From NCBI GenBank assembly GCA_026419785.1, contig JAODTK010004420.1, positions 1 through 64,000 of the forward strand: a DNA stretch of 64,000 bases, written 5' to 3'. This DNA is from Sclerodactyla briareus (Eukaryota > Echinodermata > Holothuroidea > Dendrochirotida > Sclerodactylidae). Positions 21,079 through 34,139 of the stretch are shown here, piece by piece (the stretch's first letter is position 1; the number at the start of each line of letters is the position of its first letter). The position numbers and the translations under genes were made by a program. The notes beneath the pieces are model-generated. The model worked only from the letters and a program-made list of their open reading frames with translations. It made no database searches and was not told the origin of the DNA.

Positions 21079-21604
21079 AGCCGATAAACGACAATACGCA
21101 TGGGATGCTACATTTTTATTGTCTCTCAGTCTCCGCATAAATTTTTATAGTGAATTATGATTTCCAATACTCTCGGACACAGCATACGCCCCAGCAGAAA
21201 TCCCACCTAAGTTGAAAAGAACGAAGCGAAGATGTGATGTCGGAAGGAAGAAAGATAAATTGATTAAAATTATGTCAGAAGAGACTCGCTATATGACATT
21301 GAACGCGCAATGCAATATCGCTCAATTCAGCAATTGTTGGTGAGCGTAAGAAAACAAGTTGCCTATAATGAAACCTCGTGTGCGTACGAACGGTAAACCA
21401 TGAAACCATGGAGCAAAAGCCAGTGCAGAGCGCTTGGATTTTCCCGATATCGTCACAATGTCAATATCACACTAGACACATGCTGGCGGGTAAACCGCCA
21501 ATGTGTATATCCCCACCTCGCGATCAGTGGGTGAAGAGGTTATATAGTTTTGCCATGTGGATTGTGGAAATCGGACCAACTTTCGAAAAATGCGCAAATT
21601 GGGC
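21079..21604. other. No gene recognised
   Basis: Unique-looking sequence between two repeat blocks, with no exon recognised. Confidence 0.35.
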
Positions 21605-22090
21605 AAATTAGCACGACTTTGACCGCTGATGACCCCGAATGTCCTCTATTTTTTCGGGACCAATCATCGTCCACACCTACCAAGTTTCGTTGAAATCCGA
21701 CAAACTTTCGATATTAGCGAAATTTGACCTCTGGTGACCTTGAAATGACCTTCACTTATTTCAGGACCAATTATAGTCCCCACCTACCAAGTTTCATGGA
21801 AATCCGACCAACTTTTGAAAAAATGCGCAAATTATGCGAATTAGCTTGACTTGACCTCTGATGACCCCGAAATGTCCTGCACTTTTTTGGGACCAAACAT
21901 CGTCCACACCTACTAACAGACTAAGTTTCATTGAAATCCGACAAACTTTTGTCACTCGCGTAAATTTGACCTCTGGTGACCTTGAAATGACCTTCACTTT
22001 TTTCGGGACAAAACATAGTTCCCACCTACCAAGTTTCATGGAAATCCGACCAACTTTTGAAAATTGCGCAAATTATGCAAATTAGCTTGA
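21605..22090. repeat. Tandem repeat, unit about 230 bp
   Basis: Two full units (about 21618-21847 and 21850-22090) share 'gatgaccccgaatgtcc', 'gggaccaa.catcgtccacacctac', 'aagtttcattgaaatccgac', 'tttgacctctggtgacct' and 'gcgcaaattatgcaaattagcttgac'. Each unit is itself a diverged dimer of about 115 bp. Confidence 0.65.
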
Positions 22091-22400
22091 CCCGGCAGTG
22101 TGGCGACATCCACTTTCGAACCCATCTGAGATTTCACTATGGCGGACATGTGTGCCAAGTTTCGGCTCAAACGGACAATGTGTTGGAGAGTTATTGCTCT
22201 AACGGGGAAAATCATCTTCCAACCGTAAAATTATGAAAATTAGCGGACCCCGTTCATGTGGCGACGCCCACTTTCGAACTCATCTAAGATTTCACTCAGG
22301 CGGACATGTGTACCAAGTTTCGGCTCAAACGACAAAGTGTTGGAGAGTTTATGCGCTAACAAGAAACGCGGCGGATGCAGACGCGGCGGACGCGGACGCT
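22091..22400. repeat. Tandem pair, unit about 160 bp
   Basis: Two units carry 'tgtggcgacgcccactttcgaac', 'gcggacatgtgtaccaagtttcggctcaaac' and 'tgttggagagtt'. They continue directly from the previous array and end in a short GCGGACGC-rich tract at about 22370-22410, next to the hAT-like copy 2. Confidence 0.6.
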
Positions 22401-22432
22401 ACGGAGACGGCGAAGCCAAAACCATAATATCC

Positions 22433-24119
22433 CGAAGGGGGTCGTGCGGCGATCGTGGGGGGGGGGGGGGGGGACGGGGGGAACGGCGTCCCCCCCAATA
22501 TTTGGGTTGGGGGGGACGCAATGCATTTTGTCCCCCCCCAATATTTGAGCCCGACTGCCATTTCGCTGACACTGTATCAGACAAATCCATCAGCAACCAT
22601 GTTTAAACAAATGACGTGATGACCTAAATGATCAAGTTGAGTGAATTCTGCTGCTCATTTTCGAATTTTTACGCGCTGCGCGCGGGTCTTCATGTGTCGG
22701 GAGTGTTCAGACATATGATGTGCCTTCTGCAGACATATGATGTTCCTTAAACAAAAAAATGCCGGGAATTTACTCTGGGTTGTCTTAATTATCAATGAAA
22801 GAAGGGTTTCCTCCAATCCCTATCGTTTACATAAGACTGGCTTCGCCAGCTTGGTGTGTCTCTCCTTCATTGGACGTTGTCAAACGAATTGCTATCTTGA
22901 GGTAAAGGGGGTTGAGACGACGGGGGTAGGTCTACACCTGGCGGGGTCTGTGATTTTTATTTATATGTGCGACCATTGTTGAAAGTTGAGTGCACGGTGC
23001 ACCCACTATCACTATGAGGGCAACGGTGCGGCATCGAAATACGCCAGGGAACGGCACAAATTGCCGTTCGTGCAAAGACATGACTCGAAATTCAAGTGAA
23101 GAAAAGGCTGTCCAAAAGTGAAGTCCAAATTATGCCTGAATGTTTGATGGAACGCCCAGAAGTGTAACCTTTGTTGTCTTCGAAGGGAGAAATGCTGGGG
23201 CGACGGGGCTAAGTCACCACCTAACGGGACCTGTGATTTGTTTTGGCAAAATATGATCTGCAAATTTAGAATAGAGTATTCGGCAATCAATTTATAGGTG
23301 CGACCCTTTTTTAAAAGTTGGTTGCGTGCACGGTGCACATACTAAGGGGGCAGGCACACGGTGCGGGTGGAAACCCCATAAAATAGCCAACAAAGATTCG
23401 GCCAGGAACGTCCAAAGTTTCGTGCAAAGACATGATAAATTTTTGGTCAGACAATTTTTATATCCAAGATTGCCTGTCTTTTAGATGGAATATCCAAAGT
23501 GTAAAATTTCCCGCGCGCGCTCGCCGCAGTGCGGTGGTTTTACTCTGTGTTATACTCATTTGGCCAAAATCTGGCATCCAACTAGAAATGTCCCTCATGC
23601 GCCTGTGGCCGCCCAAAGAAAAAAATAAAAAACGGGGGCCGTAATCTTTGAGTAAAAAAACTCAGGCCCCCTCGCCCTGTCGGTCAGTGCAATGTCGATC
23701 GTTAGTCAAATTGGATCTGCATAAATTTCGCGCTTCGCAGCGAATCTCTTTGCCGAACGTAGTGATGTGGCATTGCCCATTTCGATTGATACTTTCATGA
23801 CTGAAACCTCACTGCATCGTATTTCAGAATGTCACAGCACCAACGCAAAACCTTGAAATTGATTCCTAAGGCCGATAGTCTTTGGAGAACCTTTCTTGAA
23901 AGAAAATTGGTTATCAATGTTCCCTCCTCCCTTCATTATTTCCTATTTTAGCATGCTGTTGACTGTCCCATAAGGCATGGGAAGTGCCGTCTGCATCTAG
24001 GGGGTCTGTCAAACGAAAAATTTTCTTGAACGCTACGCGCAAACCGTGATGGCGCTCCGCATTAGATGGTATTCATCTTGATACGTACCCCCCCAACGCC
24101 AACACAAATCGCCGCCCTG
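22433..24119. mobile_element. hAT-like non-autonomous element, copy 2
   Basis: It has the same layout as the element at 15423-16853. A G-run of about 17 bases lies inside the left end, followed by 'aacggcgtccccccc', 'gagcccgactgccatttcgctgacactg', 'tggcgctccgc' and a terminus of AAATCGCCGCCCTG. The left terminus (CGAAGGGGGTCGTG) is diverged, and I saw no clear target duplication. It is about 250 bp longer than copy 1, mainly because of a segment around 22690-22940 that copy 3 also has. Confidence 0.65.
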
Positions 24120-26892
24120 ATGGGGATATGATTAGTCGCGATACGATTTTTGTTGTGAGTATGCGGGTGAACGCTGAAAAACGGCCACTGTCTATCATTA
24201 GCATCTTCCTGACGTGTAGGCAGTAGTAATTATAGGCTCGGTTAGTTATAAATCAACTGCACGGACGTCGTACGTGGGCATGGGATGGGAAATGCGGCCT
24301 GCCTAGCCTAGCCTGACCTTCGTATCTGGCCTGGGCAACAGTGACAGTAGCTCTGGACGTTGTGTGTAATTCTATGGTTTAATAGCAGTGGAAGCGACGA
24401 TGATGTTTCTGAAGTGAGCGATCATAAGATAATCCAATAACGTCAAACCACATGAGCTTGAAAAATGGTGTTATTCAGTTGCTTAAAGTTTAAATTTACT
24501 CAATATTCCCAAAAAAAGGTTATCTGTTCGCCCATATTCCCCAAAAGGCATGTTTTTCGACGCATAACGTTAGCGTAGGGGCCCCAATTACGCGAGAGTA
24601 TAGGTTGAGTTACAGCGTCATTGCTACAGTACTGCAGTGATAGTTGCTAGTAGGACGGCATTCGGCTATGTAAGGAATAAACGCAACGGGGGAGACTTTT
24701 ACAGCAAATTCAGAGTCGAGACTGTTATGAACCAGGAAAGGCGACCTGATGTAGTTCATCCTATTCTACAACTAAATGGAATAACCAAGCCAATTAGACC
24801 TAATTATCTATAGCCATAGGCTAGATCTATATCTTTGATCTCTAAACTGTGATTGAGCAGCTAGGCCTAGGGTAACTATTGCGTTAGTTGATCGGAGTAG
24901 GCCTAAAATTGAATTGCGTACCATACACCAAAGATTAGCAGTGCGTGTTGTGCGTTATTTCCAAGGAGATGCAATACAAACCAGGCGTGCTGAATGGAGG
25001 GTTGAGTGTTTGTAAACATGACGTTAACGAAGCAACGAGCAATGCATGTTTCCCCCCTTTGTTTCCGTTGAGGCAGCACGTCCTTTGATGCGCTCGTATA
25101 CTCAGAGCCAGATATGCGCGGGTGAACATAAACTTCCAAAGGCTCACGCAACCTTACAAGTACTGCTTTATTTAGTACACTCGTGGTCGTCACCTAAGGG
25201 ACATATTAATAACAAAAGCAAAGAAAACAAATTGCGAAATAAACAAATCTTACCAGAAGTATTCCCTCATATGTCGTCTTTCTTCATGATAAATTTGTCT
25301 CAATGGATACATCGTTCCGAGGTAAAAAGAGGTTAAAAATAATGGCAGAATTTCACAAAGGCATCAGTGTTCCATCTTGAGTCGATCACCATGCAGAAAT
25401 TTACTCCTTACACGGCTTTGCAAAACATTTCGAACTTTGTTACCTGCAATTCACAACTAAAAAACATTCTTGTCAATCTGTCCATGGGAAATGGAACATG
25501 AAAAAAAAAATTCTCTGTTCCTTTCGGCAGGGTGAATTCAGCCCCTTATAAAAACACCAAAATCCTCCAAAGGTATAAATCTATCCCCCCGAAATAGGAA
25601 CAATAGAATGACAAATTGTTTTGATGCATCTAAATTAGAATCATACTATCACGCGGACGTTTTTTAATCAGGTGACATTCACGGCGCATTACATAGCGCG
25701 CGTTTTGCACTACAAAAAGGACGCGCTGATCGACTCACGATCTGATCGACTCACGATCGTTCACTATACTTAAGACGCAGAAAATTGAGCAAGTATTCAA
25801 TTGTTGTGTTACTCTGACCATCTGTCTGTTATTGCAAAAACACTGACTGTTATTGCAAAAATAACAGGCGTCCTATTAGGCAAAATAAAATAATTTCACT
25901 TTTAGAGCGTTCCGCCGCCTCCTTTTTAGGAGGATTCTGAAAATTTCTTTTGTTTTTCTTCATTCAGGCCATAACTTTTTTTTAAAGAATCATTTTGAGA
26001 GGTATAACTCAGCATGGAATCAGTTTTGCTCTGACAGAGGGAACAATTTGAGAAGCCCATGCTTTGTTGTAGGACCCTGTAGTTAGAAACCATAAAATAA
26101 AAAGGAATGAAGATGGCCGCTCCTTGAGAAAGGTCCAAGTTAGCAAAACTTTGCTTCGACCCGTGTCTTTCGTCATTTTTAAAAACCTTTTGTCTGAGTC
26201 TGGTATTTCTCATTTCTCATGTTGCTTTTATTAGAAATGTTTAGTATGCCGAAATCTGGTTATGATGCTATTAGTATTCGTCGAGCTACATGTGGTACAC
26301 CCATCTGGTATATAACTCTTGATAGCAATGGTCGGGTCGCCGAGAAAAAAAAAGGGACCGCCTCCTCCTCATTTTTTGAAAAAAGGCCGGGACCCTACCC
26401 ATGTTTTTATTTTAACTTGCGTATTGGGGATGACCAAATCAAATCTGTGATCGCAATAACGGATAGCTTGGGGTCGTAGATTGGGGCATAATGGGCCATT
26501 ATGTAGAAACTGCAAAATGCTTTTTCCTCTGCAGATAAGGTTGGATCACCATGGAACTTTGTCAGTGTATCATGGACAGTGGCACCTATGGGGTGTTCAA
26601 AGTTTCAAGGTCAAGACCATCAAGGGGTCCTATCTCTCATTTTGGAGAGATTGCAAAACGCTCCTTTCCTATAGTAGTGTTGTTGTATGTTGATTATATT
26701 CCTGATTTTCTCCCCTGTGGCCTTCTATCCTGCAATACTTTTTCGCACTGCGCGCCACCATTAGTCTTCTCTATCAACGTCTTGTTCAAATTGCAAAGAT
26801 TTTTCGCTTATTGTAACACGCTGTGATGGTCCAACCATTCATAAAAAAAATCTAAATATTCAAGCAGGGTTCTCATCAGTGGTGTCGTCGGC

Positions 26893-26912
26893 CGCTTCCA
26901 ATATTGGAAGCG
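26893..26912. repeat. Perfect 20-bp palindrome
   Basis: CGCTTCCAATATTGGAAGCG reads the same on both strands. It could be a dimeric-protein site or chance. Nothing around it indicates a promoter. Confidence 0.5.
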
Positions 26913-27267
26913 AAATTACAATTTGGACAAGACATTGATACAGAGTTGACGGACTACACTAATGGTGGCGCACTGTAGAAATGTGATGATGGCTGTGCAT
27001 GCCAGATGAAAGGCCAGCGGGAAATCAGGAATATATATCAACTTCTTATCACAAGACCACTTTTCCTCAGTTCAGTTGGATCACAAAAGTTGTCATAGAT
27101 GATTGACTATATATAGCTACTGTGGGGGTGGTGGGCGTACAGGTGTTCAGGGATTTGAGTAAAGGGCCATGTAGAGGTCATTTTGGTACAAGTTACATGA
27201 ATATGTGGCACTTTTATCAAATTTGTGAGTGACTCCTCAAAGTTGAGATCTCTGAATAAGCCTGTGG

Positions 27268-27329
27268 AAAAGTCTGGGGATTTTTTCATTATTAAAGCAA
27301 AAGTCTGGGGATTTTTTCATTATTAAAGC
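27268..27329. repeat. Exact 31-bp tandem duplication
   Basis: The 31-base segment beginning AAAAGTCTGGGG and ending ATTATTAAAGC occurs twice head to tail (27268-27298 and 27299-27329) with no difference. It is either a very recent duplication or an assembly artefact. Confidence 0.8.
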
Positions 27330-28348
27330 TCTTTTAGGACTGCTGGATATACTACTCTCTGTGGGGATGGTCTGAAAAGTTCATACCAGAGCAGCATAAT
27401 TATATACAGTTGACTCGTAAAGAGCCGTGTCCCTGCATTTGCTGAAGGACATTAGGAGTGACACTACCTGGAGACTATGGATTGACAACGCAACTCAGAA
27501 AAGGCATAAGTTGTGGTTATAAACGTCACCCTGATCACGGTCCATTGCCACCTTTTTACAAAAATATGACAAAGACTTCTCATCCTATAGTACAGTGGTG
27601 ATCTGGTGATAACAAAACTAGGACAGTGTCATCAGTGATCATGCCTAGCGAAAAATGCACTCTTCAGACAAGTGACGCAAAATATGCTTCTCCCACACCG
27701 ATTCCTGTGGTTGGTCATGATAGTTAGTTAATATCATTGTTTGCCAATGGTACATGATTATGAGACCGGTTCAGGAATTTTGATGTCAAGTGTAATCCCA
27801 TAGGCAGTATCACCCATTTTTTGAATAGTCTCTGTTCGGTATCATATGATGGTCAGATGCCTTTCCGAAATGATTGCCTTGTGTCAGAAAGCAATTTAAC
27901 ATAGTTTTTGGGTCCAAATATGTTCAGAAATTAATTTTGTTTTGAAAAAATTCCAATATAATCAGAGCTGCCATATAGGTTTGCTTGACTCCAAGCAGGA
28001 CTCGGTTATTGTGTGGCCTTATATCATTTATCTCATCATCTTAGTGTCGTTTCTTGGGTCATATCATGGTGAGGTTTGGGTGTTTATATAGTCAAATGCT
28101 CTTTGCTTTTTATTATTTTGCTGGCCATTTGTCCATGTCCATTTTTCAATGCATAAAGCACATTCAATACCACTTGTCGAAGCCTAAAAGGTACAGTTAA
28201 GCTCTTGGCTGCTTTCTCTGATTGACCTGGGCCTAGATTCAGGGCATCCTAGATTCATGGTGTCATTTCCTTCCAGGGAGGCGGGCTGTGTATGATAAGC
28301 TTTTTGGGGGTCATACTTGAAAATCCTCATCATAATTGTTATTCGCAG

Positions 28349-31300
28349 GATGATCACAACAAGCCGTCCATGTTGGACAAGTCCTCGGCGGAGCGTTTGA
28401 ACAAAGAACAACAACAGCCCACTCAAGGGGGGGGCCCCCGGGCCTGTTGCGGTCCATGAGGGCCACCTGCACAAGACTGGACTCAGGGGAGAAAAGCTAC
28501 CTGGCTGTCTGTTTTCCTGCTGTGCATGGCTCGTGCTGCAGTTGTATCATTTTATTGTGAGTCATACAGTCAGCGTGTAAACATCTTAGGCATATTAAAC
28601 ACTCATGCTGTACGAGATATCTGATGAAACCTGGTAGAAGTTGTCTAGTCTAGGTTTCACATTAATATATTCTACTATACCCAGCCAACCCAGGCTGGCT
28701 TCGGCAGATGAACGGCGGAAGGCAAGAAAATAGCAGAGTGGTATCATTGACAGCTTTGTGAGCAAACATGCTATGTTTGAGATGATATACTATAATAATA
28801 TCTGGGTACTATAGCACCTCTCCACCATAGTGCTCAAAGCGCTTTATGGATATTTTCCTGTTCATAGGATAAGAACTGGTACACACTCCACGTTGCAACA
28901 GGAGTTGGATGTTGGCAGGAAACAAAGCCTATCATGACTGTCATTCTTCTATTTTTCCCTGTCAATCATCATGTTTATATTCTATTCCAGGCATGAACTC
29001 GAGGCTATATTATGTTGATATGCTTTCTTGTACCTCTCATGGGCTCAGGGGCTGATGATTATCAAATTACTCGAAATTGTTCTGAGCGTCACCATCCTAG
29101 TCATTCCAAGTCAAACACCTTACATGTAATAACAAGATCTTGAATGACTCTTTCACAAACCCTCTTCACATTCCGTTGACGCTGTTGATTATCTTTGGAG
29201 CTCGCATCAACAGACATGGCTCAAAGGTGTTCAATTTTCTTGTCCGATGGCAACTCTCCAGTGTGAGGTTCTTCGATATTCGAGCCGGTTCACCTCCGTG
29301 GGAGGGTGGTTAGAGGGGTATTCAAAGATGAGGATTCTTCGTTTGTTTCAGTGAGCGCACCAATGTGAGTTCTCTGTCTCATTTATTTCTGCAATTTATT
29401 TTCATTACCCAATAAAACCATTTTGAACTGTTGCTCCAAACAGTGGGAGCAATACAGTATTGTTGCTATCTAATATATCCTAATTTGCCACCGTCATTGA
29501 CTCTATAATCGTTAACATCGCATCCTCGAGTAGGTTGTTTAAAAAGAGAAAAAGATTTAACCCAGTTCGTACGGCGCACATGTTGCGGTCATTATTCCTG
29601 CTACTGTTGAACACCTCTCATATGAATATTGTTGGTCCTCCTCTGCGTGGAAGCAAGTGGCAGTAATTTTTTTTATAGCAAGGTTCTGCACGATCATGCA
29701 ATAGAAACTTGTATGATTGTTATCTGACAATGATTGCCTAATGGGATGTTCAAAGATATTGAGGTGCATATAAATTTATTATTCCTAGTTCTCTGGTTGT
29801 TTTCACTCTCAATTTTATTTCTTCTAGCCCTGTACACTTCTCAAAGTGCTCTGATGAAACTTTTTTCTTCTTCTCTCTCGTGAACAGATCACGCTGAAAA
29901 CGTCAACAAGGCTCTTCCAGGTATTGGTTTATGGTTGTAGAATTAGATATATGTTTAGGAGAACAATATAAGTTACAAAGTTAGTTTCCAGTTCCAAGGT
30001 CAGTCAAACATGTCCAATAATCTGTTACCACCGTTAGCAGGTTTGTTATGACAATATAATGTTATGATTGTGATAATAGGTTCACGTATACAGAAGCCTA
30101 CTAGGCTACTATACAGAAAATATCGCACCTCACGACAGAAGTTGCTCATTTTAGTTTGCTAATAACTATTTTCCCCCTCACCTTCCAGAAGTTGAAATAG
30201 TCTAACTTCCCAAGAGAGTCAGGTGTGAATATACGCCGCATCAGTAGAGGTGTGGGGGATCATACTGTTCATCGCGGGCTGAACTTCCTCGTGTGAAATT
30301 CTTATACCCTCTAAGTTGAAACATCAACTGACACATGTTATGTGTAAAGCAACAAAATATGGTGCAAGGCCAATTTAAACGAGTTCATGACCTAACGGGA
30401 TATGGGTGGTGCTAAGGCAGGTTTCTGGAGTTTCCAAATCAGCAAAAAACCTGTCTTCGTGTTGAAATTCCCCTGGAATTTTCAGATTTACTTGATGAAA
30501 CCTCAGGGATGTTCGTATGGAATGCTTGGAACCCTGACAGATCAAACCCTAACTAATCAGCATATAGACTTTGAAAAATTGTGCGTGGCCCAGTAAAACA
30601 CAGAGAGATATTCCAGGCGGTGACAGGTCCCTATAACTACTTATTTGTGTTCATTCTAGTAATAGCCCCTTGTTCTCTGAGAGGAGCACACCTTTGTGTT
30701 CGACCAAATTTGTGATTTTTGTGTCCCACTAATGTCAAAATCAGACTGAGCATTTTAAAGGAGATTTTCTATAAAATGCTACCATCTCTGACGATCAGAC
30801 ACCAGGCAGTCTTGCCCTGATTTCATTGAAAGCATCAGTTGCATTCGTTCCATGGTCCCTGTTGGTAATGAAATGCTCCCTGACCATGCTGATCCTTTCA
30901 TACAGGTGTAATTCTGTGGAGCATTGTTCCAATGAACGTGCATGATCGTTTTTTTGCACTCGTGCATTCAGCTGCCTGTTTTACTATCTCACCCGACAAC
31001 ATCCTTGGTTACTGCTGGTAAGAATGTGTGCCTAAAGTTCTCGTGATGTGGGGTGATGACATCATCAATTGTGTTCCTTTGGGCATATGGCATACCTCCC
31101 ACTGATTATCATGTCAACCGTTTTCTGTCTGTTTTGGGTCCAGTGGGTTGTGGCCATGCTCATGGTTGCATTGCTTTGTGGGTACCTCAGGGGTGGAGGG
31201 GGGGGGGGGGATGGGTGAGTCAGGCACAGCCTGTCCTTGCTGAATGACACTGGTGATTTCGGAATATTGAAACTGATAGTGCGTTCCAGGCATTTGCTCC

Positions 31301-32930
31301 CATGAGTTTGTGAGTGAGTGTGTATCTATTATGGAACGATAGACCTGGTGGTATCTCATTCATAAGTGGAAGACTTCACATAGTTCAGACTATGTTTACT
31401 GAGCTGTGAAATCCTCTTTCTTTTACATAACGTGCACCAACTGTTTGACCCCGGCTGTGGATTATTTTTTCCTCTGCAGTGTATCTGGATGGCTGGGGAG
31501 GCAAAGCCTCAGAGGCGAATTTTTGGAGGTCATCATCCTGCCTCAGGACGAAGTGTTCAGCACTCTTGACATGAGCAACCTAAAACTTGATCCGTCCACA
31601 AGAGTTCAAGAGTGAAGTAGTCAGTCCAGTCAATCAGTACATTCATTGCGCTCGAAAACCCTGTAACACCTGCTATAATTATCGAGTCAGTTCACCATTT
31701 CCCCTATATTTACTGTTGTTTTGGTTGTCCATCGCAACATTGCGATGGTACCATAGTGGGTGGGTTTAGGAACTTTCCACAATTAGCCGAAAATTACAAG
31801 AAATGTGGATTTTAGAGACTGGACTGCACTCTTTATATGTTGTAGGATTACTGGCAGGGAGTTTCACTACCTTTGCTCTGTCTGCGGGGAATCTGGCAGG
31901 GTTGGCTTGTATCGTCATTGCCCAGATGAGCGAGATCCTTGAGGAGAGCTGAGATGTAGGCCACGTATTTGCCTGATTAATTGTTCAGGTGGCCAGTTTT
32001 GGATGTAGAGCGTAATGCTAGGCTGTGTGTCCCCCATATAGGCGTATGTAGGCATTATTTCCTGATCTTCGCAGATCAACATACTTGAATATGGTCAATA
32101 ATAAAATCTACTTTTAATGCAGTGCAGAGGCAATACTGATCAGCATTGTGTAAACCTTTAACCAAAGTGACTCACGGATAATTCTGTTCTCAGTTGTCAG
32201 TATATTTACTACCATTAATACATTATTCACTGTCACTATATTTGCCTGCAGCAATGCTGCTTGAAGCAAAATGATCATTCTGTTTATGTGACACAAATAT
32301 AATCTGTTCATTTATTTATCATAGGAATGTGATAATATGATACATGTTCAATTTCACACATACTGCCTGTGTTAGTAAACATTTAGCTCAAATCTTTTAC
32401 ATGGAATAAATAGAAAATATTTTTCTGTCTGTTGTGGATATTTTTTTTATCATTGCCCTAAATTACTTGAAATTTTCCAGTGTGGCAAAGTGTTAATAAA
32501 ATTTGATCCTTCCATGAACTAGGATTTGCAGGCAACGTGGAGCGTGAAAGATGCTGCCAAAGCATAGCTGTCACAAATTGGACATAATGGCACGTTAAGT
32601 GTGAAATTATGTTGTTCGTTGACACAAGTGTGGCCCTATGAATTACTTTGTCCCTGTTACCTGTGCATCTGGCTGGTATATTGCTCACGGATTATGTGGC
32701 AAGTTGGTTGCCAATTAGCCTGCTTCTTATTACAGCCAGTTCGAGTTAGAATATGACATGTGCAACCCACGCAAGTTCCCCCTTCAATTCCCATACTCCA
32801 ATTCAGTTATGGGGGGGGGGGACCCTGTTTTTGAAATTGCCCTGTCAATAGATTATTCTTTGTAACAAGTCATAGGACAAGTAAAGTTAGTTTTTCATGG
32901 GGCCATACGCTAATTCCCATTTCTCATCAG
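28349..32930. other. No firm gene; a few splice-like fragments
   Basis: Three plus-strand pieces look exon-like but cannot be joined. One is 28349-28456 after 'attcgcag', reading DDHNKPSMLDKSSAERLNKE up to a G-run. The second is 29889-29921, 33 nt between 'gtgaacag' and 'gtattgg', reading ITLKTSTRLFQ. The third is 31480-31615 after 'cctctgcag', reading SGWLGRQSLRGEFLEVIILP. None matches a family I know. The 'ctcaaagcgctttatgga' phrase near 28845 belongs to a widespread animal repeat. Confidence 0.3.
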
Positions 32931-33060
32931 ATTTGTCAAGTCCCACTGGGAAGGGGCTGTCCCTGAAGTCAGGGGAATCCTCCTATCAGGGGCAATACAG
33001 GTGCGACTTTCAGAGCTCGGCGAATCAACCTTGCTGCACAAAGTGTGGAGGCTACTAGTG
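32931..33060 (+). CDS. Candidate exon 1 of an unidentified plus-strand gene
   Basis: A 130-base open stretch lies between a good acceptor ('cccatttctcatcag') and a consensus donor (GTGAGT at 33061). After the first base it reads 43 codons, FVKSHWEGAVPEVRG... to ...STLLHKVWRLLV, with no stop, and ends in phase 0. I do not recognise the protein. Its phase fits the next candidate exon at 40007. Confidence 0.4.
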
Positions 33061-33289
33061 GTGAGTATTGAATTGAATATAGGTTGGACAGCCTTTCCCC
33101 CCCCCCCCAAACAAATGTAAAACAAAAAACTCTGCTGCAATTGGTTAAATTTGATTAATTGCACACAATGAAGTGAGCTCATCCGTTCCCAGCGAGGGTA
33201 CTGGGGAACAATACCTTCGGAATGTGACCTGCGTTATATGCTAATCATTCATGATGCCAGAGTATGAGAACAATCCATTGTCCCCACTA

Positions 33290-33645
33290 TAGATGGGAGA
33301 TCTGATTAGCTCGGTTGGTAGAACTTAGGACTTGTGATCAAAAGTCCGGTATGAATCCTGGCCAGTTGGCTGTTCCGGTGCGTCCTTGGGCGAAGTGCTT
33401 TATGTCCTATAACTACCCAGCGTTATCGGGAACCTCGAGAGGTAACTTGTAATCACATGTGCTTATTAGTGATTACATCAGCCATGTGATGATTTGGCTC
33501 CGGGGAATGTTTGTGGTGGTTTGCCAGGAGTGTATAGCAAAGAGTTTCACTCTTGCAGTACGGCGGAAACCGTTACTATTGACCAGGGGGTGATGTCTTT
33601 CAGCATCTGTACTATGTATGGTAATAAAGCTCGATATAAAGAATG
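33290..33645 (+). mobile_element. tRNA-derived SINE
   Basis: The tRNA-like head has an A-box TAGCTCGGTTGG (33307-33318) and a B-box-like GGTATGAATCC (33348-33358), about 40 bases apart as in tRNA genes. The body contains 'gcgtccttgggcgaagtgctttatg', wording shared by many animal SINEs. It ends near 'aataaagctcgatataaag'. It is not a tRNA gene: the acceptor stem does not close and the anticodon loop is degraded. Confidence 0.7.
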
Positions 33646-34139
33646 ATACATATTATTTCTTATTTTTTTTTTTTTAAAAAAATTTTTTTTATAGGAGTGA
33701 TGCCTTGTGACCAAACTCAAGCCTTCGAATAGGCATTAGCATTATCTTCCATGTCTCATAACCCCGCGAATAATTGGCAGTGTGGTTTTGTCGTGGACGT
33801 TTGAACTCTCACACTCAAGATTGCAGCAGATTGCTCTCACCGTTACAATGATGAAGAGAGTGTATTCCATGACGCAAATGTCATTTCCAGGTTTTCCATG
33901 AAACACCAACAAAACAAGCCATCTCACAGTATATTTGGGAACTGTATCATTACACATGGCAGTGGTGCAGTATCCGTATTAGGATCAAATTGCACTCAGA
34001 CTGTTTTTGGTTATGACATAATGCGAATAACATGCTGTGGCCGTGGTTTCCGCATTTGCTGCCAATGACTTGTCTCCATAACGACTCTATTGTATAATAT
34101 AATTTTTGTCCACCAGGCGAGTCAGCTAACCCTGGAGAG

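Larger units (their letters stand above)
24120..28348. other. Mostly unique sequence; no gene recognised
   Basis: This is the longest stretch without obvious transposons. Frames up to 96 codons are open but match nothing I know. Points of note: 'gatcgactcacgatc' tandem at about 25726-25758, a 20-base perfect palindrome at 26893-26912 and a 31-base exact duplication at 27268-27329. It could hold introns or regulatory DNA of a neighbouring gene. Confidence 0.35.

Noticed and set aside
32931-33060. Faint resemblance of 'HWE...VR' to THADA-like HEAT proteins
   Set aside because: Only a few residues agree. The rest does not follow, so no name was given.
33290-33370. tRNA gene
   Set aside because: The A- and B-boxes are present, but the stems do not pair and a SINE body follows.
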